DNA from: Symsagittifera roscoffensis
Taxonomy: Eukaryota > Xenacoelomorpha > Acoela > Convolutidae
Reading direction: 5' to 3'
Length of the DNA stretch: 64,000 bases
NCBI RefSeq assembly: GCF_963678635.1
Contig: NW_026971364.1
Span: forward strand, 1-64,000
The notes under the pieces are model-generated. The model ran no database searches. It was not told the origin of the DNA and saw only the letters and a program-made list of their open reading frames with translations. Shown one piece after another: positions 21,625 to 31,728 of this stretch. Made by a program: the position numbers and the translations under genes. The first letter of the stretch is position 1. Every line of letters begins with the position of its first letter.

Positions 21625-24464
21625 TAGATGTTTTTATGGCGCTCCTCGGTGTTATTCTTTTTTAGCATCATGACCGGCAGAACAATAACGAGCACTCCGC
21701 GCCGAGCGTATGCTCACATTAACACCCTTATTAGGCCTAAAACGCCGGTGCGGAAGGGTAGTTCGGAACGCGGAAGCCTTCCGGATTACCGTGAATAGCT
21801 TTTTAACCTAGTTAAGACCGAAAATTCACGAACCAGGAAGGGTGGGGGGATTGGCCATCGCCTCGTTCCCTGAGTGGTCTGTGACCAAAAACACTCAAAG
21901 ATATATAGGAAACCAAACAAAAGTAGTATAGTAACCAAGAAAAACAAAAAACTTTGAAAATAAACAGAAAACCAAAAAAATAAAACAAAAGTACAAAATC
22001 AGTAGAAATCATCCCCCCAGACAAGATGTGATCCGACCCCCCGTTTGTTGTTGAGAGATATATTGTAGTTACAGGCATTTATATCAGTCAAGATCGTACT
22101 GTAGGGTTATTTGAGCATTTAAGCACGTTAATGATAAATTGCGATCCTTCGGAAGGGTCTGCTGATTTGCGCTCAATTCGGAAGGGTCTTGGAAGAAGAA
22201 TGATCCGGCAAGCAGTACAAGGAGCAACAAGAAGGGGCTCAACGACAACAACAATCGACTGTTGGGTATCGTTAATAAGTTTTGTATCCCTTTTGGTACA
22301 AAAAGTGAGATAGTATTCTGTGGGGGGCTCGACAGTGCTGCACTGAAGTGGCCCTTCACCGAACTGCGTATATCCGAGTTAAGCACCTTAATTCGGATAT
22401 TAACCAAAACCGGAGGAGTATAGTATTACTAATATTATACTTATATAGCCCATATTAATACTCCTATATCCCTTTTCAGTGAAAAACACAGAAAGCTGAC
22501 CGGTTTTTAGGGTCAAGATAGCAATATTTTGATCCCCCCACATCCTAATTGCACTACAATAATAGGTAGAACCGGTTCAATTTAGTTCGGAAGTATTTCG
22601 AACTATTTTGGTACCAAAAACCGAATTTTCGCGATTTTGATAAAATGAAACACAATGAAATCAGAAAATTTTTTGAAATTTTTGAGTTAGCAAAGTAAAA
22701 ATAGTTGTTCGGACAACTTCCACTAGTGAATCTACAGGTTTTAAAACCCGCTTCCCGAAAGCCTTCCGGGTTACAGAAAAATCGAGCTTAACTTGGTTGA
22801 TTCAGTGGATTCATCAATCCGGAGGGTTTCAAATAGCATAGTTTTTGGAAAATTTTTTCAACTAAAGCGTTTTAGATCGGGTTTTGTGCATTGAACTAGA
22901 AGAGTATAGGCCTTTTGAGGTCGAAAAATTTTTAGGTCGAAAAGAACGGAATTGCGAAAAAAGTTAGGCGGAACCTATAAGAGAGAAATTTTTGAATTTG
23001 GAAGAAAGACGTTTTGGTTGAAAACTTTGAAACGACGGGACAGATCCAGTTGATCTTGATACCATTGGATCAGAAATTAGCTGAGCTTACTAGTGGGAAC
23101 AAGAATTATTCGAAAAAGTAAGTGTGAAATTTTTTGTGATTGTTTTTAGTAAATTCACCAATTTGGGAGGGTAGACTCTTCAAGTTTTATGAAAATTTTT
23201 TTTGGAAAGCCCTTACACCCCTACCAAAAGGTGATAGCGGTTGAATAAAGTAATTTTAGACTGTTATAGACAAAAAGGGAAGGCTAAAATTACAAGAAGT
23301 TCTTAATCGAGCCGAAGTTAGTCAAGCGATAAGACCCTTCACCGTTAGCGTGAATTGTCAAATAAGAGGCTTAACTTCAATTCGGAAGGGTCTATGAAAG
23401 GATCACATACTCTTCCTAGTATATTGAAACAGCATATTAGCATCGGAGAACGTATCCGGAGGGGTATAGGTTGAAAATCAAGGAAATCTCCGAAAAGCTA
23501 CTTTTACAAAACCAGAGGGCTCCCAATCCGGAGGTGTCCAAATTTTTGTTTACAAAACCGGAGGGGTCCCAATCCCAAGGGGTCTTATAATTACTAACTT
23601 AGAGGGGTCCCAATCCGGAGGGGTCTCAATTTTGCCAATCCGGAAGGGTCCTGTTTTTGCCAATCCAGAGGGGTATTGTTTTTTGTCAACCCAAGGTGGT
23701 ATTAATTTATTAAAGGACTTAGGTAAACAGAAGAAGAGATTATAGTGAGAAGTATTAGGTTATTAAGAGACAGAATAGGAATCAGTGACTGCAATGGTAA
23801 CTTGCCTTTCAATAAAACCAGACCAAAACAAAACAGGTCCGAACTCGGATAATCGCGACACTAAGTCTAAATTAAAAAAGAGTGTAACTCATTGGTGTGG
23901 ATTGAAACCCAATACGTTTTTGCGAAAAGTGACTGCCCTGAGGATTTTAGTAGGTCTAGCTCGAGCAGTCCAAAGGCAGATAGGTAACACAGTACTCGGT
24001 GGGTGCAATAGACGCCCACTTGAGAAAATTACTGCCTTAAAGTTTTGTCAATTTGGTGCAGCACCAAGCAGGGAAAGATTTGTCTTCAAAATACAAGTTC
24101 GAATATTGTACTGCGGTCGACTAAAAGTACAATACACAACGTTTTTCATCGAAATATTCTTATTCTGTTGTTTTTGATTTTAAATCAATATAATTTGTGC
24201 TTGATTGGGTAGTGAGTACACTATCTTTTAAATTGACTGATATCATCATATTGTGCTAGTTCTCAAAATCTTACGACCGATAATCGATTAGTTTGAATAA
24301 ATTATATACAAGCTGTACTCTGATAATATACAGGGATTCGTGGTCACTATTTAATAGAATCTTGTGAAATTTATTGTGTTGTGTTATTATTATCAATAGT
24401 CAAACTAGAGGGTCACTAGAAATCGAATTGAATGTATAGGCCTTAAGAAGGGTTAGATTGGAAA
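21625..24464 (+). other. Long 5' leader of element A
   Basis: About 2.84 kb separates the LTR end from the gag start, very long for an LTR element. Shortly after the LTR a TGGCGCTCCTCGG stretch (near 21637) could be a primer-binding site but is offset about 11 bases from the LTR end and I cannot assign its tRNA. The leader is full of CGGAAGGGTC, TCCGGAGGGGT and the complementary GACCCTTC motifs, densest at 23340-23700. Frames here run over stops and repeats and are not credible genes. Confidence 0.65.
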
Positions 24465-27400
24465 TGAGTCTAGACAAGTCAAGAATAACTAAACGAGGTA
24501 ATAGCTCTAGGAAATTCATACCTGAAAAGCAAAGAAAAGTATTGACCGACCCTTTTGTGGAAGGGATCACACGAACCCGGACCGGCAAAGGGGAGATGGT
24601 TTAAGGCAGAATGGTTGAAACTAGGAGTCAGAAGTCCTCAGAAGAGCAAAAAGCTATGTTAGAAATGGAGGTTCATCCGGACCTGGCCATGCATGAGAAT
24701 CAAGAAATGCATGGGCCGGGCGGGAGAGGGAACAGAAGGCTAGCGAGTGAATCTACGCCGGAAGAACAGGCCAAGATTTTGCCACTTCCACCGGGACACT
24801 GGACCGAGAGGAGATGTCGGAACTGACCGACATCTCCACTGAAATCGTGGCAACTAGGAGATCTCCCACAGACAACACCATGATGGCAGGTGTGACAGAA
24901 AAACAGACAACGTCCTCATCGTTCTCAGAAAGAATGAAGAACACTTTAGGGAACATCTTTCCATTCACCATGGGAGTGGGTACAGGAAATGAAAGTGAAT
25001 CCCAGTATGAAGAAGAGGACAATGAGGAGCAAGTGGACTTTGAATCTCAAGTCAGCCTCAATAGTTCGACTCAGGAGAACGAGCCAAACATCAGCAGAGA
25101 GACTGGAACCCTTGACAGATTTGGTGTGGTGAGAACGATAAGCAAAGGCACAAACACATCAGGCCAGTCAAGAGACTTTGTGAGTATGAAAAATTCGGAG
25201 ACGCGAACTGGGGAGAATAAAATCATAGGGCTAGGCAACGCATCGACGGAACCAGAGGTGGATGATGAAAAACGTCGAGGCAGAGAATCAGAGCACGACT
25301 CTCGACCAGCACAAAGCTACTTGGGACAGACAGGGTGACACCGCCACTGGTGACGCCACTAGTAGAAAACGGCATCATTAGAAGAAGCCTTGATCAACAT
25401 AGTGAGCAGTTAGGAGAGCAAAATGAACAGATGTCTATAAGAATGAGTGAACTAGAAAGAGCAGTCCACGTTGAAAGAGAAATTCTGCGGGAAAAATTAA
25501 ACCGAAACAGATAAGAAGCTGGTAGAAGCGAAAAACGTTTGAAGGAAAGAACAGGCGAGCACATAGCGAAGAACTTGTCGCGAATGACAAGAGAAGCGGA
25601 ACAGAGAGAGTTACGCTTAAGAGAAGATATGGAAAAGTTCAGAACGCAACAAGAGCAGACTCTTGGGACTCTTGACACAAAGATAGATGCGATGATGGAG
25701 AGGCGAACTCAGGCTATCATGGACAGGTTGGACGGGCTACTAGGAAGCACGAGTGGACCAAGAGAAGGGGAACCGAATTCGGGAGTTCCCAGCAGGGAAC
25801 CGAAGGTGAACTTCAATGACCATCAAAGGAGGAGGACATATGGATCAACTAGAGGCAGGGGCAGCTCATCATGGTATACCACAAAGGATTATAGAACATG
25901 GGGCCCCAACAGTAGGGCGAGTTCAACAGGGAACAGACAGACCTCAAATGAAAGACCGACACAAGGTACAAATGCAATTGGGAGAGGTGATTCCAGCAAC
26001 AGGAGACATGCCAGCCCAGGGAGGAGTCATGTGGGCCAAGGAGGAAATAGTCACGGTGATTCGGATTGTAGGGATGCACCGAATACAGAACCCTTAGTAG
26101 GGGGGCGACGATACTCAGACAGGACACTCAAGGGATGCTACGGCAAGGGACACAGCCTTTGAACCCCAAAAAAGGTCTTTGGAGACATTCCTTACAAGGT
26201 AATCCAGAACCAATGAACGCAGTGAGAAGTCCAAAAGAGTGTTTAAGAAACCAAGATGCTATAAAGACGAACCTGATGGCTGTATTGAAACCTGGATGGA
26301 GGTAATGAAACTGCATTTCGAGGAAGAGGACTTGTCGGAGAGACAAGAATGCAGTGCGCTCACCAGTAACTTGGAAGGGACAGCCCTGAACTGTGTCAAG
26401 GCCAAGAAGCAATAACAGCGTGGCAATAACAGCCGAGAAAATCTTCGAAATCTTGTTAAACCGTTTTGGATCATGCGTGCAGGGGCACCAGGCAATGATG
26501 CGCTTCGAGAAAAGGAGGCAACGAGAAGATGAAACGATAGACAAGTTTCTAGAAGACTTGGAAATGCTGAGAAGACGCAGCCAACCGGATGAGTCAAACC
26601 GAAGGATGAACCTGGCAGTAGCCTCAAAATTCATCGCTGGTGCGAAGAATGATGAACTTCGGACAATGCTGGCAACGCATCACACACCACTATCAACCAA
26701 TGCGCCAACACCAGAGGAACTGAGGCTCAAGTCAAAAGTATATCTTTTATTGAAACCTCATTCGAGATCTGGATATTGCAAGAACAATTATGGCAATTTA
26801 ACAACGGAACAACAAATCAAGGGAACAACTGGTACAAACCGAGGGATGATATGGACAAGAGACGCTCTTGTGCCAATTGCAGTTCAGCGGACCATCATGT
26901 GTCAGCATTTCCAACTTACAAACAAGGCATGAAAGCAATAGACTGTAGCCTCGAGGACGAAGATGCGTCAGAATCTGACCATGAGGATTTAATGAGAGGA
27001 GTAATTGCGAAATTCGGCCCGAGGTGTTTCTTTTGCAACTTGGAAGATCAATATAAATCAGATTGTCCGCAATTCTGGGATGCAGTGGCAATCATCAAGC
27101 ATCCAAGGCATGAGGAAGCTTTATCAGGAGTGAAAGCCAGCAAGGCTCGCCTGTTGAGTGAAGCGGAGTCGCGCAGAAAAGACAGACCGCAAGAGCTGGC
27201 GACGACGAAAATGCAAGCGGTAACTGAAGAGATATGTGAACCGGAACCAGTGGCTGCGGCCGATGACTTCAAGATTGATTATAGGGCAGCCGCCAGGGAT
27301 GCTCTAAATAGAGTGCAGCAGGAACTGGTGACGAAAGAGATCGAACAAAAAATGAAACTGGAAAATGAGAAACTACAGGAGCAACTGAATACCTTCGAAG

Positions 27401-27690
27401 CAACGGAGGTCGAAGAGAGAAAAGCACGAAGCAGTTTGAGCATGAAACTTAATGTGATCTCCGGTCAGAGGTTCGGCATGGTGCAGCAAGGAAGCAAGAT
27501 ACAGTCGATAATGTCGGTGGCTGGACACCAGGTAATCAGAAATCTGAGTGAACCATCAGAGTTCACTTTGATGCATTTGGACACATATGCAGACTATCTG
27601 AGGCAGGTGGAGCCACGCACTGAGTCGAGAGCTGTGCGAGCACTACTAAAAACGGGTGGCCCTCGCATAAAGAAACTTCATGGACGCTAA
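24465..27690 (+). pseudogene. gag: gag of element A (capsid/nucleocapsid), frameshifted
   Basis: Gag would form the particle that packages element RNA. The N-terminal part starts near 24465 (MSLDKSR) and leads to MVETRSQKS at 24611. A one-base loss near 24768 shifts the frame compared with element B. Further parts are 24814-25338, 25539-26162, 26393-26932 and 26776-27690. The 26270-26700 region matches a retrotransposon Gag core (an RCYKDE...W-EVMKLHFEEE type start and a FEKRRQREDETIDKFLEDLE helix). Two CCHC zinc knuckles follow near 26870 and 27025, but both are damaged: Cys to Phe at the last position of the first, His to Gln in the second. A coiled coil (27310-27440) closes the protein. 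Confidence 0.8.
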
Positions 27691-27759
27691 GTGGAAGTCT
27701 ATGGGCCGTATCAAGTGATGCTGAACGTAGATGGAATCAGTATCTACACCAGGACTTAT

Positions 27760-28190
27760 GTGACAACAGACAGTGACCAAATAGGGCAGATCTATTTGGG
27801 GAGGATGAACTCAAAATCCGCAGAATAGGCCATGACGCCATGATGGAACAAGACGCGGTAAACATTGGATACGAAGTTGATATGACAGCACATCTGCTCG
27901 ACACCAATGGCAAGAAAATCGGAGTCACAGGGCTTCTGGACACAGGAGCGGTGTTGAGTGTGATGCCGATAAAAACTTGGGAAAGAATGGGCTTCACGAG
28001 GGAAGATCTAATTCCGACGAATCTCCGACTGGCCGCCGCCAATCGAGGAGCGATTTACGTAGCCGGAAGAACGCCGATAACAGTTCTCCACATGGGAGGA
28101 TGAGACCTATGGATGAGCTTCCTGGTAGTAGAGAATTTAGACGACGCCGACCAATTCATCTTGGGCAGAGATTTTGCAGGAATTTTGACG
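27760..28190 (+). pseudogene. Retropepsin-like aspartic protease of element A
   Basis: The frame at 27840-28103 carries the active-site motif LLDTGAVLSVM at about 27935, and ILGRDF near 28158 is the conserved C-terminal Gly-Arg/Asp block of retropepsins. A TGA at 28101-28103 (GGA-TGA-GAC; element B has GGA-CGA-GAT) interrupts the domain between these motifs. The family cleaves the Gag-Pol polyprotein. It follows gag after a frame break and runs toward the RT. Confidence 0.75.
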
Positions 28191-30942
28191 TTATGATTGA
28201 CTTGAACAATGGTCTGATACGGATTAGAAACCCGGACCGGAAGTTTGCTAAGAAACCAATTAATAGGATAATAACAGACGAAAACAAGGTGCCAATTTTT
28301 TTTAGATATAAAAGTGAAACTACAGCCAAGACAGGCTGTGGTGGCAATTTTTAGATTGAGGAATTTGAATCCGTTAAGCGATAGTGAACAGGTTTGCTTA
28401 GTGCCGAATCCAAAAAGTCAGAGTTCGGTGATTTTAGGCCTGAGCTTCTCGGTAACGCGAAACGGACAGTGTGTCAGTGTGTTACTGAACACACTGGACA
28501 CCACGGTTTCAATCCAGCGTGGAAAGAAGCTTGGTTACGCTTTGCCGATGAGGACCGACTATGAGGAGACAAAAAACTTGAAGAAACATAATGTGAAAGA
28601 CTGTCCTTATCATGCCAATAAAGATAAAAGTTTAAAGATGATTATTGAATTAAAATCTATTCATAAATTTTTAAAATCTATTCATTTCAATGAAATCCGA
28701 AATGGACGACGGCTTATCGAGCTGCTCGAATTTTCCGGAACGCCCCTCGTCATATGAACTAGAATCTGACAAACCGGTTTTGCCAGAGATAGAACATTTG
28801 AAATAGAAAATAGGTGATGGAGATTTCGAAAAATTGCGGGACGTTTTAAATCGGAACGCAGATGTATTTTCAAAACATAAGGCGGACATCGGATGCTGTA
28901 AATTTGTCGAACACGAAATTGAACTGGAAGAAGGCGCCGTTCCCCACAGAGAAGGCGCGAGACGAATGACGCCACACAAGTCGGAAGCGTGCCGAGCGGA
29001 AATCGAAATGCTGCTCGAATACGACATGATAGAACCCTCGAAATTGCCGTGGGCTTGCGGGGTAGTAATGGCGAAAAAGAAGGGGGGCAGCTAAGGTTTT
29101 GTTGCGACTTTCGCTATTTGAACGCGGTGACGATAAAAGATGCGTACCCGATACCGCAAATAGACGAAAGCCTCTCCAAACTTGGTGATGCCAAGTTCTT
29201 CAATACATTGTATTTGGGTTCGGCCTTCTGGCAGGTCCCTCTGCGGAAGAAGGATAGAGAGAAAACCGGTTTTGCGTGCGAATTGGGGTTGTACCAGTGG
29301 AAGAGGATGCCCTTCGGCTTGTGCAATGCAACGGCCACTTTTCAAAGACTGATGGCTCAGGCTTTGACCAGAGTGACAAAGAATTACGGGAATCTCGTGA
29401 TTTGTTACGTTGATGACGTAGTCATAGCGACACCGACCCTGGCAGAACACATTGATCGGCTCGATGAGGTCTTTGGATTCATGGAAAGAGCAGGCTTGAA
29501 GTGCAAACCATCGAAATGTGAAATCCATATTGATTCGATTAAGTGCCTGGGAAGAATGGTGGACAGGCATGGTGTGAGGCCGGACCCGGAAGCAGTAGAG
29601 GCTGTGTTGACATGGAAGGCTCCGAGAACGGACACACAGCTAATAAGCTTCCTAGGGTTTGCCAATTATTACCGTGAATTCATCAATGGATATGTAGACA
29701 AGGTTTATCCAATGCAGAGGCTGATGCGCAACAAAGGAAAGAAGTTCGAATGGAACGATGAAGCACAGGTTGCCTTCGAGAACATAAAGCGGGAAATGTG
29801 CGAAGCGCCAGTAATAGGCATGCCTACAGAAAACGGCATGTATGTTCTTGACACAAACGCGTCGGTAGAAGCCATCTCAGGAATATTGCATCAGGAGCAA
29901 GAATGGAATGGAAGAATGGTTCTCCGTCCCATTGCATATGGCAGCAAGGTCGTGAGTGACACTGAGATGAAATATGGTGCATCAAAAGCAGAAATGTTTG
30001 CAGTAGTCACTTTCGTGGAAAAGTACCGTGCATACTTGGGGAGCGCTCCCTTCAAGTTACTCGTGGACAACAGAGCGTTATCCTGCTTGAAGACCTACTC
30101 GATGGATCAGAGTTATATTGGTAGATGGATAGTAAGATTGGATGGCTACCACATGATAACCGAGCACAGGCTGCGTGATAAAAACCAGAATGCTGACAGC
30201 CTCAGTAAGAAAACTGAGTTCTATGAAAGATTGGAACAGAAGCAAGCCAATCAAGCAGAAATAAAGGAAGGATTCTCGTTTCTGGACAAAGAAGCTTATG
30301 AAGCACTTCCCTTAACGAGATGGTTGGACAATTCTGGGCATCCCATTCCAGGGCATCCTGAGTTACCTGTCGAGAAAGCAGCCGAGATAAAAATCCTAGC
30401 CAAAAGGGACCCGGTACCATTGGATATCTTGCTGCGCTCAAACCTGGTACAGCAGGAACTCTCTCGCATGAACATAAACAGCCTCTCATTATTGGACAAA
30501 ACGGTGCAGGTAACACCGCAGGTGATGCGGATGCTGGGTGGATTGTTTGAGAGAGAAGTGACCAGAGACGACCCCGAGTGGGCAGCAGCCATGTCATCAC
30601 TGACAGTCAGTGGGAAGGTGAAGATCATGCCGTCAATACGACAACACAAAGACAACGAGAGGGATTGTAGGTCAATATTCAGCAACTAGTATCCTCAATA
30701 CCCCAAGAGGTTTTATTAAGTACTTCATACGGTCGGAAAGAACAGGGTAACGATACGCGAAATAAAACCGTTACCTTTGAGTACCAAGATGGAGAAAGTG
30801 AGAAGGTTGAACGAAAACTGGAGCAAGATTGTCTGTCCGGGGAGACAAATGGTGAAAAAAGCCGGCGAGTTCGAGATCAACATCCGGGACAAGGAATTTT
30901 GTCCGGGGAGTCTGAGATAGATGAAAAAGCTCCTGACAAGAA
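28191..30942 (+). pseudogene. pol: Reverse transcriptase and RNase H of element A
   Basis: RT starts around 28830 after a TAG at 28804. Early blocks (KADIGCCKFVEHEIEL, EYDMIEPSKLPWA) are in one frame that ends KKKGGS-stop at about 29094. The main frame (28989-30689) then continues with LRFCCDFRYLN, the LGSAFWQVPL block, MPFGLCNA and the catalytic YVDD at 29406-29417. The thumb/connection FLGFANYYREF is present. RNase H follows: the first catalytic Asp of the usual DTDAS is Asn (DTNAS, about 29850), so activity is doubtful, while the EMFAVV, VDNRAL and NADSLSK blocks remain. A divergent linker to 30942 contains LSGE repeats and GTCCGGGGAG motifs. The sequence is then broken by the insertion of element B. 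Confidence 0.85.
30938..30942. other. Left target-site duplication of element B (AAGAA)
   Basis: AAGAA sits directly before the LTR start TGACATTCG; AAGAG at 55394-55398 sits directly after the LTR end GTTACA. They differ at one base, as expected for an aged 5-bp duplication. Removing B and one copy restores the pol text seen uninterrupted in B itself. Confidence 0.75.
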
Positions 30943-31728
30943 TGACATTCGACCAGAATGGACAAAATGCAATCCCTGCAGTATCGAGTTATTCTAGCAG
31001 CGAACCTTTCGAGTTGGCGATTTTGAAGGATTAGCGGTGTTATTGGAACGATTAGCCAAACGGTGAAGGCTAGAATATTCTGGTGTTTCAAATTTTTAAA
31101 TTTTCGAAGTATGACGTCACATTTCTGAGAAACGTCAGAAACGGCCGTTTTGGCAGAAAACCGAAGTAAAACAAAACAACAACAGCAGTCGTTGCGACGA
31201 GAACAACAGAAAACTTAGAATCGGAATTAGAGACGAGCAGAAATAGCAGAGACCGTTCCGAGTTGCAACTATTGAGTCGCTACAATAGTTGCTCTTTTAG
31301 CTTCCCTATTATGTTCTGAATCGAATTTAATTAACATCTGAATTCATTTTGCTAGGATGAGAAGCTAGGAGTTGGCGGAAAGGGTTGTTCCATCTTCGAT
31401 GGAGATGATGATTTTTATCTTCTGAACAAAAACAATAATAATTCAATAAGTAGTAGTAGCCCTGTTTTTAGGAGTGACCTCGTGGTCTGGGGTTACTGAG
31501 ACTCAGCCATGAGCTCACTAATTTTGCATGTAATTAAGTTAATTTGAGTGTTTTGACCAAAGCCGAAAGCAGTAACGTTTTTGTCGACCCGATGTTAGAA
31601 AGACCGCCAAAAGAACTGGCTTGGTAGAGACAATTAAAAGCATGTAAAGCTCTGTTTAGACGTTTGCCAGTCATCTGAGGACCTAGTTATATTTTCCGTC
31701 GATAGGTATCTTCCGGGCGAATGTTACA
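30943..31728 (+). repeat. 5' LTR of element B
   Basis: It begins TGACATTCG and ends GTTACA. It contains the perfect stem-loop GCAACTATTG-AGTCGCTA-CAATAGTTGC at 31265-31292. It pairs better with the 3' LTR at 54645 (shared GGACAAAATG, AACAACAGCAGTCG) than with the LTR of element A (GGGCAAGAATG). Confidence 0.85.

Larger units (their letters stand above)
20720..30942 (+). mobile_element. Outer giant Ty3/gypsy-like element A, left part
   Basis: The order is LTR 20720-21624, leader 21625-24464, gag 24465-27690, protease about 27760-28190, then RT and RNase H to 30942. The coding text stops at CCTGACAAG, where element B begins, and resumes after B at 55394 with the matching next codons of pol. 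In element B the same place reads CCTGACAAGAGAGGACCTGG without interruption, which shows that the two parts of A were once continuous. Element A is older: it has more lesions and an LTR 3' end mutated from ACA to TTA. Confidence 0.85.

Noticed and set aside
21637-21655. TGGCGCTCCTCGGTGTT as the primer-binding site
   Set aside because: It starts with TGG but lies about 11 bases from the LTR end and matches no tRNA 3' end I can recall confidently. Kept only as a possibility in the leader entry.
20720-24464. Interpretation of the whole 3.7-kb shared block as one giant LTR
   Set aside because: The 3' LTR of element B ends at GTTACA (55393), followed by the target duplication and restored pol text. 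This fixes the LTR at about 0.75-0.9 kb and makes the remainder a leader.
28156-30685. Many long minus-strand frames across gag-pol (also in 41-63 kb)
   Set aside because: They mirror real coding sequence, lack domains of their own, and their stops are explained by sense-strand codon use.
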